Below, piece after piece: positions 50,483-60,166 of a stretch of 60,166 nucleotides of DNA. The notes below the pieces were generated by a model that did not search any database, was not told where the DNA came from, and was given only the letters and a program-made list of their open reading frames with translations. Positions within the stretch are counted from its first letter, which is position 1; each line of letters starts with the position of its first letter. The position numbers and the translations under genes were made by a program. The DNA is from Trebouxia sp. TZW2008. Taxonomy: Eukaryota; Chlorophyta; Trebouxiophyceae; Trebouxiales; Trebouxiaceae. The stretch lies in assembly GCA_002118135.1 (NCBI GenBank), contig BDIU01000142.1, positions 1-60,166 of the forward strand, given 5' to 3'.

Positions 50483-51271
50483 ATGAGAAAACACCCATTT
50501 CATTTAGTAGACCCTAGTCCGTGGCCGATTTTTGCTTCTTTTGCAGCTTTTTTATCTACTGTCGGTGGGGTTATGTACATGCATGCTTATAGTGGCGGCG
50601 GGTTGGTTCTTTCATTGGGACAATCTATGATACTTTATTCCATGTTTGTTTGGTGGAGAGACGTCGTTAGGGAATCCACTTATCAAGGTCATCACACATC
50701 GTTAGTACAATTAGGTGTACGTTATGGAATGATCTTATTTATAGTTTCTGAAGTGATGTTTTTCTTGGCCTTCTTTTGGGCGTTCTTTCACTCAAGTTTA
50801 GCCCCTTCGGTAGAGATCGGGGCTGTTTGGCCTCCAAAAGGAATACAAGCGTTGAACCCTTGGGAAATACCGTTCTTAAACACTCTTATCTTACTGTCTT
50901 CAGGAGCGGCCGTAACATGGGCTCATCATGCAATTCTTGCAGGACAGCACCAACAGGCAATCATTGGGTTAGCTTTAACTGTGATCTTGGCTGTGTTTTT
51001 TACTGCTTTCCAAGGATATGAATACCTAGAAGCCCCGTTTACAATAAGTGATGGCATTTATGGCTCTACTTTCTTTTTAGCAACAGGATTTCACGGATTT
51101 CATGTTTTTATAGGAACTGTTTTCTTGTTTGTTTGTTTAGTACGCCTAAATTTACACCATTTTACAAAAAAACACCATTTTGGCTTTGAGGCTGCTGCCT
51201 GGTACTGGCATTTTGTGGATGTAGTCTGGCTTTTCCTTTTTGTCTCAATTTATTACTGGGGAGGGGCTTAA
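50483..51271 (+). CDS. cox3: Cytochrome c oxidase subunit 3
   Basis: Core complex IV membrane subunit, 262 residues, seven hydrophobic spans. Conserved: [54 protein letters not shown] and [23 protein letters not shown] 50483. Confidence 0.98.
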   Translation: MRKHPFHLVDPSPWPIFASFAAFLSTVGGVMYMHAYSGGGLVLSLGQSMILYSMFVWWRDVVRESTYQGHHTSLVQLGVRYGMILFIVSEVMFFLAFFWAFFHSSLAPSVEIGAVWPPKGIQALNPWEIPFLNTLILLSSGAAVTWAHHAILAGQHQQAIIGLALTVILAVFFTAFQGYEYLEAPFTISDGIYGSTFFLATGFHGFHVFIGTVFLFVCLVRLNLHHFTKKHHFGFEAAAWYWHFVDVVWLFLFVSIYYWGGA

Positions 51272-51317
51272 TGGTTGATTGCCTCTTTTGTCTCTTTGTC
51301 TCTTTTCTTGTACAGGT

Positions 51318-51420
51318 TAGGAGAAAGAGAACAAGTCTCCTTGAGGAAAATTCTCGAAGAGGAAAAAAAGGGTTGAGGGGAATTATCCTTAAGGAAAAAG
51401 GATTTGCGCAAGGAAAAAAA
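51318..51420. repeat. Dispersed repeats between cox3 and atp4
   Basis: AACAAGTCTCCTTGAGGAAA, TTCTCGAAGAGGAAAAAAAG GGTTGAGG and AATTATCCTTAAGGAAAAAGG units of the main family, in the short gap before atp4. Confidence 0.7.
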
Positions 51421-51502
51421 GGAGAGAAAGGGGTACAAAAGAGGCTCTTCTTGCGGGGAGAAAGAGGAAAATTTCCAATACTTTATAAAAAAAGCAGTAT
51501 TT

Positions 51503-52069
51503 ATGATTAGTAATGAGAAAATAAGACCATACATTTTTGGGTTTCTAGTTTTTTGCGTTTTTAGCTCAAAAAATATTATTATATATAATGAAGAAACCTT
51601 AGTAGCGTTGAGCTTTTTTGCTTTTATCTTTTTTGTTGGCAATTATTTTGGAAACACTATAAAACAATCATTTGATGAAAGAAGCGAGGGTATAAAATAC
51701 GAGTTACAAAATTTTCTTTCTCTAAAGGCAGAAAAGTTAAAAGCCCTCTACAAAGAACATCAAAAAGTGGCAGCCCTATCAAACACTCTGAACACAGTAA
51801 AACAATTTACCGTTAAGGAGTTAAAACAAAAGAGTAAAGCGGGAAAAGGTGGTTTAAAACTTGTTTTTTCTGACCAGATTAAACAGAAATTAAACACTCT
51901 TTCTTCCTCTAAAGGAGGTTTATATCAACAGTTACAGCGGATAATTGCTCAGAACATACTTTCAAATGTGTTGGTTAAAATCTCAAGAATAAAAGAGAGC
52001 CAACCCCACAGCTTACTAAATAGTAAGAGCATAAAACAAAGTGTTCCACGTTTAGTAGGAAAAAAATAA
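51503..52069 (+). CDS. atp4: ATP synthase F0 subunit 4 (subunit b, ymf39)
   Basis: Peripheral-stalk subunit of ATP synthase. 188 residues from ATG 51503 (MISNEKIRPYIFGFLVF); upstream codons to 51404 are repeat-derived and not conserved. A hydrophobic hairpin (residues about 10-52, with NEETLVALSFFAFIFFVG as in plant Atp4) leads a long helical charged stalk (FDERSEGIKYELQNF; LKAEKLKALYKEHQK). Gene order cox2-cox3-atp4. Confidence 0.9.
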   Translation: MISNEKIRPYIFGFLVFCVFSSKNIIIYNEETLVALSFFAFIFFVGNYFGNTIKQSFDERSEGIKYELQNFLSLKAEKLKALYKEHQKVAALSNTLNTVKQFTVKELKQKSKAGKGGLKLVFSDQIKQKLNTLSSSKGGLYQQLQRIIAQNILSNVLVKISRIKESQPHSLLNSKSIKQSVPRLVGKK

Positions 52070-52084
52070 ATATAGAGAACAGCT

Positions 52085-52330
52085 CATATTTTTCCTCAAC
52101 CCTTTTTCCCCTCTTTCTCTCCCGAAAAGAGAATTTTCCTCAAGGTCTTTCAAAGGGATACGTGAAAGAAAAAGGGATACGAGAGAGGAGAATTGTTCTC
52201 TTTCGTCCCCCCTTTCTCTCCTTTTTTCCTTGCGCAAATCCTTTTTCCTCAAGGAGAATTATCGTCAAAAAGACTTGTTCTTTTTCGTGTCCCGTTGTTT
52301 TTTTGTGCGCAATCATTGACTACCTTTTCC
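52085..52330. repeat. Dispersed repeats between atp4 and trnL(UAA)
   Basis: Contains TTTCCTCAAGG, CTTTCAAAGGGATACGTGAAAG, an AGGGATACGAGAGAGGAG unit, CCTCAAGGAGAATTATCGTC and CCCGTTGTTTTTTTGTGCGC followed by AATCATTGACTACC. All have copies elsewhere. Confidence 0.8.
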
Positions 52331-52524
52331 TGTTTCATACCAAAACCTGGTATACACAGGAGAGTTATCACACTTTTTTTACAGATCGCTGTAAATGCTC
52401 ATTTTTGCGTAAAGAAAGGGTTACGAAAAAGAGTAAAAAAATAAATATACAAACGTTGACCTTTCTCTAGTAGTTTATCTGTAATGTTTGCAAACCGCTC
52501 TATTCTTGATCTTCTTGTTAAAAA

Positions 52525-52605
52525 GCTCGCTTGGTGAAATTGGTAAACACGACAGACTTAAAATCTGTTCCCTTGTGGTTATCGGTTCAAGTCCGATAGT
52601 GAGCA
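52525..52605 (+). tRNA. trnL(uaa): tRNA-Leu (UAA)
   Basis: Class II tRNA, acceptor GCTCGCT/AGTGAGC, anticodon stem ACAGA/TCTGT with loop CTTAAAA (TAA), T-arm ATCGGTTCAAGTCCGAT. Confidence 0.94.
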
Positions 52606-52658
52606 TTGTTGGAGAACACATAAAAAACTTGTACAATTAAAGAAAGCTTATCAAAAAG

Positions 52659-52731
52659 AGGGGAATAGTTTCAATGGTAGAATAATGGTTTCCAAAACCA
52701 GAGGTTAAGGGTTCAAATCCCTTTTCTCCTG
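52659..52731 (+). tRNA. trnW(cca): tRNA-Trp (CCA)
   Basis: Acceptor AGGGGAA/TTCTCCT, loop TTCCAAA (CCA), T-arm AAGGGTTCAAATCCCTT. A CCA anticodon agrees with UGA being a stop here. Confidence 0.93.
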
Positions 52732-52919
52732 CTCATCGTTGGTGTTCTCTTAAAGTCTTATAGGGTATACCAAGATTGTTGCTTTCTTTACGAAGAAACA
52801 ACGATGGTGTTTTATCTTTCAAACTTTAAGAAAATAGTGAAAAAAAGCGACCCTTTTCTGTATTTTTTTCACTATTATAGATCTTAACTTTTTTTCTCTT
52901 TCAGTGAAAAAGAAACAGG

Positions 52920-53015
52920 AAAATTCTCCTTGAGGAGAAAAGGCCTTGAGGCCTTTTCTCGAAGAGGAGAAAAAGCCTTGAGGAGAATTCTTGAAGAGGA
53001 AAAAAAGGGTTGAGA
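52920..53015. repeat. Dispersed repeats upstream of atp1
   Basis: AAATTCTCCTTGAGGAGAAA AGGCCTTGAGGCCTTTTCTC GAAGAGGAG, then CCTTGAGGAGAATTCTTGAAG: full-length members of the main family 50 bp before the atp1 start. Confidence 0.85.
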
Positions 53016-53067
53016 AACTTGTATAAATTTTAATGTTTTTATAAATATAAAGAAAAGTTAACGCCCT

Positions 53068-54597
53068 ATGGCTCTCTCACTAAGTGAAATCTCAGTATTA
53101 TTAGAACAAAAGATATCAAACTCTTATTCAAAACTAAATATCGATGAAATAGGCCGAGTGTTATCAATTGGTGACGGTATTGCACGTGTTTATGGGCTAA
53201 ACAAGATTCAAGCAGGAGAAATGGTACTTTTTAGTAGTGGCGTAAAAGGCATGGCTTTAAACTTAGAAAATGACAACGTTGGTGTTGTGCTTTTCGGTAG
53301 CGATACTGCCATAAAGGAAGGGGACATTGTAAAACGTACTGGAAACATTGTTGACGTTCCTGTAGGAAAAGGTACTCTTGGGCGAGTTTTAGACGCTTTA
53401 GGAAACCCGATCGATGGTAAAGGGGGGCTTAGTGATGTAACGCGTAGCCGTGTTGAAGTAAAAGCTCCTGGAATAATTGCTCGTAAGTCAGTTCATGAGC
53501 CTATGCAAACAGGTTTAAAGGCAGTAGACAGCTTAGTACCAATTGGTCGTGGACAACGTGAACTAATTATTGGCGACCGTCAAACAGGTAAAACTGCTAT
53601 AGCTATTGATGCTATAATTAATCAAAAAGCTGTAAACCAAGGATCTGATGAAACGAAAAAGCTTTACTGTGTTTACGTAGCTGTTGGTCAAAAAAGGTCT
53701 ACGGTTGCTCAGTTAGTAAAAATCCTTTCTGAGGCAGGTGCCCTTGATTATTCAATTATCGTAGCTGCCACTGCATCTGACCCCGCACCTTTGCAATTCT
53801 TAGCGCCTTATTCCGGTTGTGCAATGGGGGAATACTTTAGAGACAATGGTTTACACGCTTTAATTATTTTCGATGACTTAAGTAAGCAATCAGTTGCTTA
53901 TCGCCAAATGTCATTGTTGTTAAGACGCCCTCCTGGCCGTGAAGCATTTCCTGGAGATGTGTTTTACCTGCATTCTCGTCTTCTTGAGAGAGCGGCTAAG
54001 ATGTCTGATGGGATGAAGGCTGGTTCTTTAACAGCACTCCCAGTAATTGAAACACAAGCTGGAGATGTTTCAGCTTATATTCCTACCAATGTAATATCTA
54101 TTACCGATGGTCAGATCTTTTTAGAAACTGAGCTGTTTTATAAGGGTATCCGCCCTGCTATTAACGTAGGATTGTCAGTTAGCCGTGTAGGTTCAGCTGC
54201 TCAATTAAAAGCTATGAAACAAGTTGCAGGTACTTTAAAATTAGAATTAGCACAATATCGTGAGGTGGCAGCCTTTGCTCAGTTTGGTTCAGACCTGGAC
54301 GCTGCTACTCAATATTTATTAAACAGAGGTGCTCGTTTAACAGAGATGCTAAAGCAAGGGCAGTTTCAACCAATGTTGATTGAAAAACAAGTGGTTGTTG
54401 TTTACGCTGCTACTAAAGGTTACTTGGACAAAATGAATGTGTCTGATATTGAAAGTTTCCAAGAGTTGTTGTTAAAAGAGATCGACCCAGAGATCTTAAA
54501 AACAATTAGTGAACAAAGATCCATTTCTGATAGTTTAAATCAGAAGCTAAAAAGCTTTTTTGACAATTTTACTGAGAAATTCTTAGCTGCTCGATAA
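53068..54597 (+). CDS. atp1: ATP synthase F1 subunit alpha
   Basis: Regulatory nucleotide-binding subunit of F1 in the matrix. 509 residues with the Walker [14 protein letters not shown], Walker [11 protein letters not shown] and the alpha/beta signature [17 protein letters not shown] 53068, N-terminus [16 protein letters not shown]. Intron-free and full length. nad1 follows. Confidence 0.98.
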   Translation: MALSLSEISVLLEQKISNSYSKLNIDEIGRVLSIGDGIARVYGLNKIQAGEMVLFSSGVKGMALNLENDNVGVVLFGSDTAIKEGDIVKRTGNIVDVPVGKGTLGRVLDALGNPIDGKGGLSDVTRSRVEVKAPGIIARKSVHEPMQTGLKAVDSLVPIGRGQRELIIGDRQTGKTAIAIDAIINQKAVNQGSDETKKLYCVYVAVGQKRSTVAQLVKILSEAGALDYSIIVAATASDPAPLQFLAPYSGCAMGEYFRDNGLHALIIFDDLSKQSVAYRQMSLLLRRPPGREAFPGDVFYLHSRLLERAAKMSDGMKAGSLTALPVIETQAGDVSAYIPTNVISITDGQIFLETELFYKGIRPAINVGLSVSRVGSAAQLKAMKQVAGTLKLELAQYREVAAFAQFGSDLDAATQYLLNRGARLTEMLKQGQFQPMLIEKQVVVVYAATKGYLDKMNVSDIESFQELLLKEIDPEILKTISEQRSISDSLNQKLKSFFDNFTEKFLAAR

Positions 54598-54708
54598 ACA
54601 TACGGCCTTGTAAACAAAAGAGGCCACCGAAGGGCAATAAGAGAGGTTGTTGCGCTTTGCCCTTCGACCCTTTTTGTATATTCTGCCGTTAGATCATCTG
54701 TCTCATAA

Positions 54709-54736
54709 GTTTTTGTGGTTAGGTAACCACAAAAAC
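54709..54736 (+). terminator. Perfect 13-bp hairpin between atp1 and nad1
   Basis: GTTTTTGTGGTTA and TAACCACAAAAAC separated by GG, ending 18 bp before the nad1 ATG. Probably an atp1 RNA end or a nad1 leader structure (inference). Confidence 0.5.
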
Positions 54737-54754
54737 TGTTTACAAAAAAAAATT

Positions 54755-55741
54755 ATGAATCTCTTTATTTATAGTATAGTCTCAAAAATCCTAGCAATAA
54801 CAGTGCCGCTCTTGTTGGGTATTGCTTTTTTAACCTTAGCAGAGCGTAAAGTTATGGCTTCTATGCAACGCCGAAAAGGGCCCAATGTGGTCGGTATTTT
54901 TGGATTATTCCAACCAATCGCGGATGGTTTAAAACTGTTAGTTAAAGAACCAGTTTTGCCCAGCAGTGCCAATCTTGTAATCTTTTTATTTGCTCCTGTT
55001 CTTACCTTTTTACTAAGCCAGGTTGCTTGGGCGGTAATACCTTTCGGAGAAGGTATTGTTGTTTCTGATCTAAATGTGGGGTTGCTCTATTTGTTTGCTA
55101 TCTCATCTCTGGGGGTTTACGGTATTATAACAGCGGGTTGGTCCAGTAATTCTAAATACGCCTTTTTGGGAAGCCTGCGATCAGCCGCCCAAATGGTTTC
55201 TTATGAAGTGTCTATAGGGCTTATTTTAATCACAGTCTGTATTTGTGTAGGCTCCTTAAACCTTACAGAGATAGTGTTAGCACAACAAAAGGTGTGGTTC
55301 TGCATTCCTTTATTCCCTGTGTTAATATTGTTTTTTATTTCTTGCTTAGCAGAAACCAATAGAGCCCCATTTGATTTACCGGAAGCAGAAGCAGAACTAG
55401 TTGCAGGTTATAACGTAGAATATTCAAGTATGGGATTTGCTCTGTTTTTCCTTGGAGAATACGCCAATATGATTGTAATGAGCAGCCTCTGCGCACTTTT
55501 CTTTCTAGGTGGTTGGTTACCTCCCGTAGACCTTTATATATTTTATTGGATACCAGGAGTGTTTTGGTTTGGGCTGAAAATTATATTCTTTTTATTTGTT
55601 TTTATTTGGGTACGTGCAGCTTTTCCTAGGTACCGTTATGATCAACTAATGAGATTAGGTTGGAAAGTGTTTTTACCTTTGTCTTTAGCTTGGGTAATAC
55701 TAGTGTCTGGTATTTTAATTAGCTTTGATTGGTTGCCTTAA
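54755..55741 (+). CDS. nad1: NADH dehydrogenase subunit 1
   Basis: Complex I membrane subunit at the quinone tunnel. 328 residues from ATG 54755 ([20 protein letters not shown]). Conserved: [39 protein letters not shown] and [20 protein letters not shown]. The frame is open to 54647, but that leader runs through the hairpin and is not family sequence. No trans-splicing, unlike land plants. Confidence 0.97.
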   Translation: MNLFIYSIVSKILAITVPLLLGIAFLTLAERKVMASMQRRKGPNVVGIFGLFQPIADGLKLLVKEPVLPSSANLVIFLFAPVLTFLLSQVAWAVIPFGEGIVVSDLNVGLLYLFAISSLGVYGIITAGWSSNSKYAFLGSLRSAAQMVSYEVSIGLILITVCICVGSLNLTEIVLAQQKVWFCIPLFPVLILFFISCLAETNRAPFDLPEAEAELVAGYNVEYSSMGFALFFLGEYANMIVMSSLCALFFLGGWLPPVDLYIFYWIPGVFWFGLKIIFFLFVFIWVRAAFPRYRYDQLMRLGWKVFLPLSLAWVILVSGILISFDWLP

Positions 55742-55908
55742 CAAGAAAACTGTTGTGTAATGGATAGGAAAATAATACTTGTAACAGCTGGCCCATCTTT
55801 TCCTTTCTCTTTCAGAGAAAGAGGTTTCCTTTCTTTGCGTTGTGCTCTTCTTTTGTGGGAGCACAAGGCCAATAAAGGGAAAGAGGAAAGTAAAGAATCT
55901 CTCAGAGA

Positions 55909-55981
55909 GGGGGTGTAGTTTAGTTGGTAGAACGCATGCTTTGCAAGCATGAAGTGATCGGTTCGAGCCCGATCATCTCCA
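55909..55981 (+). tRNA. trnA(ugc): tRNA-Ala (UGC)
   Basis: Acceptor GGGGGTG/CATCTCC with two G-U pairs, anticodon stem CATGC/GCATG with loop TTTGCAA (TGC), T-arm GATCGGTTCGAGCCCGATC. Confidence 0.94.
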
Positions 55982-56265
55982 GTTGTATAAAACTTTTGTT
56001 TTCTGTATTCTTTGTAATAAACCTTTTACCACCCGTACCTTTATGTTGAGTACTCCCACACACCGCTTTTATCCTTGCTAACCGGTGGGTAAAGAGCCTG
56101 TAAAATAAAAAAAAGCAATATTTGTAAAGATCACCCACAGGTTATAAGCTCAGGATTGTTAGGCGCCTATCTTTGCGTAGAAAAGACACCAACCATCTCA
56201 CAAAAAGGTTAAAAGTGGTTGTAGTAAAAAAATCCTCTTTTCTTACAAACCCAGAATAGAGACGT

Positions 56266-56353
56266 GGAGGAATGGCTGAGTGGCTGAAGGCATTGGTTTG
56301 CTAAATCAACGTACAATCTTGTTGTACCATGGGTTCGAATCCCTTTTCCTCCG
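56266..56353 (+). tRNA. trnS(gcu): tRNA-Ser (GCU)
   Basis: Class II tRNA with variable arm CGTACAATCTTGTTGTACC, acceptor GGAGGAA/TTCCTCC, loop TTGCTAA (GCT). Confidence 0.94.
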
Positions 56354-56397
56354 TTTTGCCTCTTTCTCAGTTAAACAGGATGTTTATTCCGCTCAAA

Positions 56398-56471
56398 GCA
56401 CCCTTAGCTCAGATGGATAGAGCAGCAACCTTCTAAGTTGATGGCGGTAGGTTCGAATCCTACAGGGTGTA
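56398..56471 (+). tRNA. trnR(ucu): tRNA-Arg (UCU)
   Basis: Acceptor GCACCCT/AGGGTGT, anticodon stem GCAAC/GTTGA with loop CTTCTAA (TCT), T-arm GTAGGTTCGAATCCTAC. Confidence 0.93.
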
Positions 56472-56654
56472 AGGGTGTGATATAAAACAAGGTTGTGTAA
56501 TCATACATTACAAGAGCATTTTCGTTGGTATTAACTTTTGCTTTCCAGGGTATAAAAAACTTGGTTGCTCTGCCCCGTGCAACCATCAAAGGTTTGTTAG
56601 GAGCGCCCATAAAAGGTTTTTGTTTTGTATTTTATCTCTTCCAAAGAGATTTGC

Positions 56655-56760
56655 TCTTTGAAAAAGCCCTTTTCGAGGAAAACCCCAAGGAAACTTTCCT
56701 CTTCGAGAAAAGGCCTCAAGGCCTTTTCTCCTCAAGTCTCTATCACTGAAAGAGAAACTC
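56655..56760. repeat. Dispersed repeats between trnR(UCU) and nad5
   Basis: TTTCCTCTTCGAGAAAAGGC CTCAAGGCCTTTTCTCCTCA: a full member of the main family in the 577-bp spacer, which holds no gene. Confidence 0.8.
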
Positions 56761-56990
56761 CATCATCTTCTCAGAAGTGTTTTTCTTTTCTGCATTTTAC
56801 CCTTTTTAAGCTTCTCTCTCTGCCCTCTTTTCTTACCGGAAAGAAAAAAAACAGGTAAAGAGGGAAAAAGAAGAGAAAAGTACCAGGTGGTTGGTAAAAA
56901 AAAAGGGGTCTTGTAACAAAGAAGGGATACAAAGATTTTTCCTTTAAAACCCACAACCTTTGCCCCCCAAAAAAACAAAGAGTTTCCCAA

Positions 56991-57018
56991 AAAGGGATAC
57001 AAAGCTTTGTATCCCTTT
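56991..57018. repeat. 28-bp perfect palindrome upstream of nad5
   Basis: AAAGGGATACAAAG joined directly to its complement CTTTGTATCCCTTT with no loop, 30 bp before the nad5 ATG. As a DNA palindrome it could bind a dimeric protein or form a cruciform; as RNA it forms a leader hairpin. Confidence 0.7.
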
Positions 57019-57048
57019 AAAGTAGTATAAAACAAACAAGATTATTTT

Positions 57049-59070
57049 ATGTATTTATTTTTAATATTTTTACCTTTATTAGGAAGCCTCTTGGCAGGAT
57101 TTTTTGGTCGATTTTTAGGTTTTCGGGGCGCCTGTATAATATCAACATCAGGAGTGTTTGCCTCTTTTTTGATAAGCTGTATAGCTTTTTATGAAGTAGC
57201 GCTTTCATCTTGTAATTGCTATATAAAATATAGCAATTGGTTTGTTTCCGAAATGTTTGATTCCTCATGGGGGTTTTATTTCGATACTTTGACTGTAGTA
57301 ATGCTTGTGGTGGTAACGTCGGTTAGTACTCTAGTACACCTTTATTCTATCTCATACATGTCGGGAGATCCGCACCTTCCACGTTTCATGAGTTACCTTT
57401 CAATCTTTACTTTTTTTATGTTAACCTTGGTGACTGCGGACAATTTCTTACAAATGTTTTTTGGGTGGGAAGGAGTAGGTCTCTGTTCTTATCTTTTGAT
57501 AAACTTTTGGTTTACGAGGTTACAAGCATCTAAAGCGTCAATCAAAGCAATGTTAGTGAACCGTGTAGGAGACTTTGGATTGTCACTTGGTATTATGGCC
57601 ATCTTTTCAGTCTTCAAGAGTGTAGACTTCGCGAGTGTGTTTAGTTGTGCTCCACATTTTGCCGATACACTTTTTGTTTTCTGTAACATTGAGTGTGGCT
57701 TACTAAACCTGATCTGTATCCTCTTATTTATAGGGGCTGTTGGTAAATCAGCACAGTTAGGATTGCACACTTGGTTGCCAGACGCGATGGAAGGCCCAAC
57801 CCCAGTCTCTGCTCTTATTCACGCAGCTACAATGGTAACAGCAGGTGTCTTTTTAATTGCTCGCTGTTCGCCTTTGTTTGAATATGCTCCTACAGCATTA
57901 ATGGTGGTAACATTTGTGGGGGGGGCTACTTGTTTTTTTGCAGCTACCACTGGTGTGGTTCAGAACGATCTTAAGCGTGTAATTGCTTATTCCACATGTA
58001 GTCAATTAGGTTACATGGTTTTTGCTTGTGGTATTTCCAATTACTCTGTAGGAGTGTTTCATTTAATGAATCATGCTTTCTTTAAAGCATTGTTATTTTT
58101 AAGTGCCGGATCAGTGATCCACGCGCTATCAGATGAGCAGGATATGCGAAAAATGGGGGGCGTGGTTCAGCTCTTGCCTTTCACTTACGGTATGATGCTT
58201 ATTGGTTCTTTATCTTTAACAGGGTTTCCCTTCTTGACTGGATTCTATTCAAAAGATACTATTCTAGAGTTAGCTTTTGCTAATTATACAATTACTGGGA
58301 ATTTTGCTTATTGGCTGGGAGTTATTTGTGTATTGTTTACATCGTATTATTCTTTTCGCTTATTGTTTTTAACCTTTTTATCGCCAACCAATCTTTATAA
58401 GTCCACTTTGAAAAATGCACACGATGCGCCTTTTATCATGGCCTTACCTTTAATACTACTGGCTTTTGGTAGTATTTTTGTAGGTTACTTAGGAAAAGAT
58501 ATGATGATAGGGTTAGGTACCAATTTTTGGGGAAATGCACTCTTTGTGTTACCAGAAAACATAAATAGATTAGAGTCTGAATATATTCCTCAAACTCAAA
58601 AAATGATTCCCCTCTTTTTCACCCTGTTAGGTGGAACAATAGCCTATCTTGTAAACACAGGGTTTGTTAGGGAAACTTATTTTATGAAAACTTCTTGGTT
58701 ACCACGTAAACTTTACTATATGCTTAACAAGCGTTGGTTATTTGATAAAGTATACAATGATTTTATAGCGCAAAAAAACCTCTCTTTCGGATATCGCATA
58801 GCTTTTAAAACCTTAGACAAAGGGGTTTTTGAGATCTTGGGGCCTTACGGCATCAAATTCCTATTTGAAAATTTGACACGGTATCTAAGTCGACTCCAGA
58901 GTGGTATGATTTATCACTATGCTGTAGTAATGTTGTTGGGAGTAATATTGCTAATAAGTATTGTAGGCCTTTGGGAATTCCTAGAAGTTTTTGTTGATAA
59001 TCGTTTGTATTTTATCTTTTTAACTACTTTTATTTTCTATAATTACTATTCAAATACTGACAGTTATTAA
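57049..59070 (+). CDS. nad5: NADH dehydrogenase subunit 5
   Basis: Largest proton-pumping membrane subunit of complex I, 673 residues. Conserved: [40 protein letters not shown] and [18 protein letters not shown] with the channel lysines, and [11 protein letters not shown]. Long C-terminal lateral helix present. ATG 57049. No introns. Confidence 0.98.
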   Translation: MYLFLIFLPLLGSLLAGFFGRFLGFRGACIISTSGVFASFLISCIAFYEVALSSCNCYIKYSNWFVSEMFDSSWGFYFDTLTVVMLVVVTSVSTLVHLYSISYMSGDPHLPRFMSYLSIFTFFMLTLVTADNFLQMFFGWEGVGLCSYLLINFWFTRLQASKASIKAMLVNRVGDFGLSLGIMAIFSVFKSVDFASVFSCAPHFADTLFVFCNIECGLLNLICILLFIGAVGKSAQLGLHTWLPDAMEGPTPVSALIHAATMVTAGVFLIARCSPLFEYAPTALMVVTFVGGATCFFAATTGVVQNDLKRVIAYSTCSQLGYMVFACGISNYSVGVFHLMNHAFFKALLFLSAGSVIHALSDEQDMRKMGGVVQLLPFTYGMMLIGSLSLTGFPFLTGFYSKDTILELAFANYTITGNFAYWLGVICVLFTSYYSFRLLFLTFLSPTNLYKSTLKNAHDAPFIMALPLILLAFGSIFVGYLGKDMMIGLGTNFWGNALFVLPENINRLESEYIPQTQKMIPLFFTLLGGTIAYLVNTGFVRETYFMKTSWLPRKLYYMLNKRWLFDKVYNDFIAQKNLSFGYRIAFKTLDKGVFEILGPYGIKFLFENLTRYLSRLQSGMIYHYAVVMLLGVILLISIVGLWEFLEVFVDNRLYFIFLTTFIFYNYYSNTDSY

Positions 59071-59089
59071 AATCTTTCTAAACCTCTTT

Positions 59090-59330
59090 CACTTTTTATC
59101 CCTCTTTCCTTTCTCTTTCCTCTCCCGTTGTTTTCTTGTGCGCAATCATTGACTATCTTTCACCTTGATGTTTTTCTTATTTATAAAGACTATATTGCTC
59201 AATTCTCGTGGACAAGCACAGAGAGAGGCTTTTTCTCCTCTTCGAGAATTATCCTCAAGGCCTTTTATCGAAGAGGAAAAAAAGGGTTGAACCCCTTCTT
59301 TTTCAGAGAAAAAGGAAGGGTAAAAAGGTA
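59090..59330. repeat. Dispersed repeats between nad5 and nad4
   Basis: CCCGTTGTTTTCTTGTGCGC followed by AATCATTGACTATC, then CTCCTCTTCGAGAATTATCC TCAAGGCCTTTTATCGAAGAGG. Short + strand frames here (59128-59438) are repeat-derived and overlap the nad4 start. Confidence 0.8.
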
Positions 59331-59370
59331 TTGATAAAAGGGGTTGGAGCTATAAAATATTTTACCATTT

Positions 59371-60166
59371 ATGAGTTTGTTATTATTTTGTCTGTTATTT
59401 CCCTTATTTGGCGCATGTCTTCTATTATTCCTGCCTAGTTGGAATTATAAATTGATAAAAAGTGTTGCATTATATATCTCTTTCTTAACTTTCTTATCAA
59501 GCCTCCTTCTCTGGATACTTTTTGATAATTCCACAGGTAAGTTTCAATTTATGCAAAGCTTTGCTTTGGTAGAGAACCTTGGAAAACAGCCGGAGTATTC
59601 AAGTTTAAGCTTTATTATAGGTATCGATGGGATCTCTCTGTTTTTTATCATATTAACAACATTCTTGATCCCGGTTTGTATATTAGTCGGTTGGAAATCG
59701 ATTAGTGTATATGTAAAAGAATATTGTATTGCTTTTCTTGTGTTGGAAAGTTTAATGATCTGTTTTTTTTCGGTTCTTGACCTTTTACTCTTTTACGTTT
59801 TCTTTGAGAGTGTTCTTATTCCAATGTTTATAATTATTGGAGTGTGGGGATCCAGAGAAAGAAAAATACGCGCGGCTTACCAATTCTTCTTATACACCCT
59901 GTTTGGTTCCGTTTTAATGTTGCTGGCCATCTTGTTGATATATTTTCAAACTGGTACTACAGATTTACAAATTCTTTACACAACAAAGTTTAGTGAAAAA
60001 AGGGAGGTTCTTCTTTGGTTAGCATTTTTTGCCAGTTTTGCTGTAAAAGTGCCTATGGTACCTGTTCATATTTGGTTACCTGAAGCTCATGTGGAAGCCC
60101 CGACAGCCGGTTCTGTTATTTTAGCTGGAATTATGCTAAAATTGGGTACTTATGGATTCTTGAGGC
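59371..60166 (+). CDS. nad4: NADH dehydrogenase subunit 4, 5' part (continues at position 1)
   Basis: Proton-pumping membrane subunit of respiratory complex I in the inner mitochondrial membrane. The reading frame opens with ATG at 59371 and runs off the window end without a stop. It carries the antiporter-family signature KVPMVPVHIWLPEAHVEAP, with the conserved lysine and glutamate region of the channel. The final base of the window plus bases 1-2 form a CTT codon, and the frame continues directly into 1-689, so the gene is whole on a circle: 1,485 nt, 494 residues, the usual length for the family. It follows nad5 by 300 bp of repeat-rich spacer, a common nad5-nad4 neighbourhood. Confidence 0.97.
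   Translation, partial: MSLLLFCLLFPLFGACLLLFLPSWNYKLIKSVALYISFLTFLSSLLLWILFDNSTGKFQFMQSFALVENLGKQPEYSSLSFIIGIDGISLFFIILTTFLIPVCILVGWKSISVYVKEYCIAFLVLESLMICFFSVLDLLLFYVFFESVLIPMFIIIGVWGSRERKIRAAYQFFLYTLFGSVLMLLAILLIYFQTGTTDLQILYTTKFSEKREVLLWLAFFASFAVKVPMVPVHIWLPEAHVEAPTAGSVILAGIMLKLGTYGFLR

Noticed and set aside
54647..54754. 36-residue N-terminal extension of nad1
   Set aside because: It runs through a hairpin and is not conserved; ATG 54755 gives the family start.

Overview
This window looks like a complete circular-mapping mitochondrial genome (60,166 bp) of a green alga, cut open inside nad4. The last bases (5' part of nad4 from 59371) join in frame to the first bases (3' part of nad4, 1-689), giving one uninterrupted 494-residue protein. 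The standard code fits every gene. The content is 17 respiratory-chain subunits (nad1-7, 4L, 9; cob; cox1-3; atp1, 4, 6, 8, 9, with atp counted among them), tatC, ribosomal proteins rps2, 3, 4, 7, 10, 11, 12, 13, 14, 19 and rpl5, 6, 10, 16, all three rRNAs including 5S, and 27 tRNAs. This points to a chlorophyte with an ancestral-type mtDNA, most like trebouxiophytes. The class is my inference, and no species is claimed.

Layout. 1-18.6 kb, mostly + strand: end of nad4, tRNAs, rps19, rpl10, (rpl5 on -), trnP split by a group II intron, atp6, rps10, atp9, 5S rRNA, rps2, a large-subunit rRNA gene with five group I introns, an unknown membrane ORF (orf164), a small-subunit rRNA gene with one group I intron, trnfM and trnF. 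18.6-36.1 kb, - strand: a gene-poor stretch, a cassette of unknown membrane-protein genes, cox1 with two LAGLIDADG-coding group I introns, nad9, trnK, a second set of unknown membrane ORFs mixed with scraps of rnl and cob, then cob, nad4L, nad6, rpl16, rps11 and tatC. 36.2-39.3 kb, + strand: trnL, rps4, rps12, rps7, rps14. 39.3-45.0 kb, mainly -: trnQ, nad2, rps3, rps13, rpl6 and a tRNA cluster. 45.7-60.2 kb, + strand: nad3, nad7, atp8, cox2, cox3, atp4, atp1, nad1, nad5, nad4 with tRNAs between them.

Introns. Splice sites could be set by P1 pairing and exon conservation. The rnl introns lie at E. coli positions near 787, 1917, 1923, 2449 and 2504. The 1917 and 1923 introns are separated by a 6-nt exon. 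The six rRNA introns fall into three look-alike pairs, which suggests local spread. Homing endonuclease genes are intact in some introns and decayed in others.

The most unusual part is a modular family of unknown small membrane proteins at 19.7-21.1 kb and 26.8-29.8 kb. It has at least two copies of a ~288-residue protein (one intact, one split by a frame change) and at least three copies of a small transmembrane protein (two intact, one decayed). The second block sits between cob and a near-perfect 124-bp direct repeat of the cob 3' end and also carries an inverted fragment of the rnl 3' end. This looks like an element that inserted, copied itself and captured gene ends.

Intergenic DNA is filled with dispersed short repeats (GGCCTTGAGG-type palindromes, CGTATCCCTTTGAAAGAG units, GTGCGCAATCATTGAC units) and perfect hairpins, many directly after genes.
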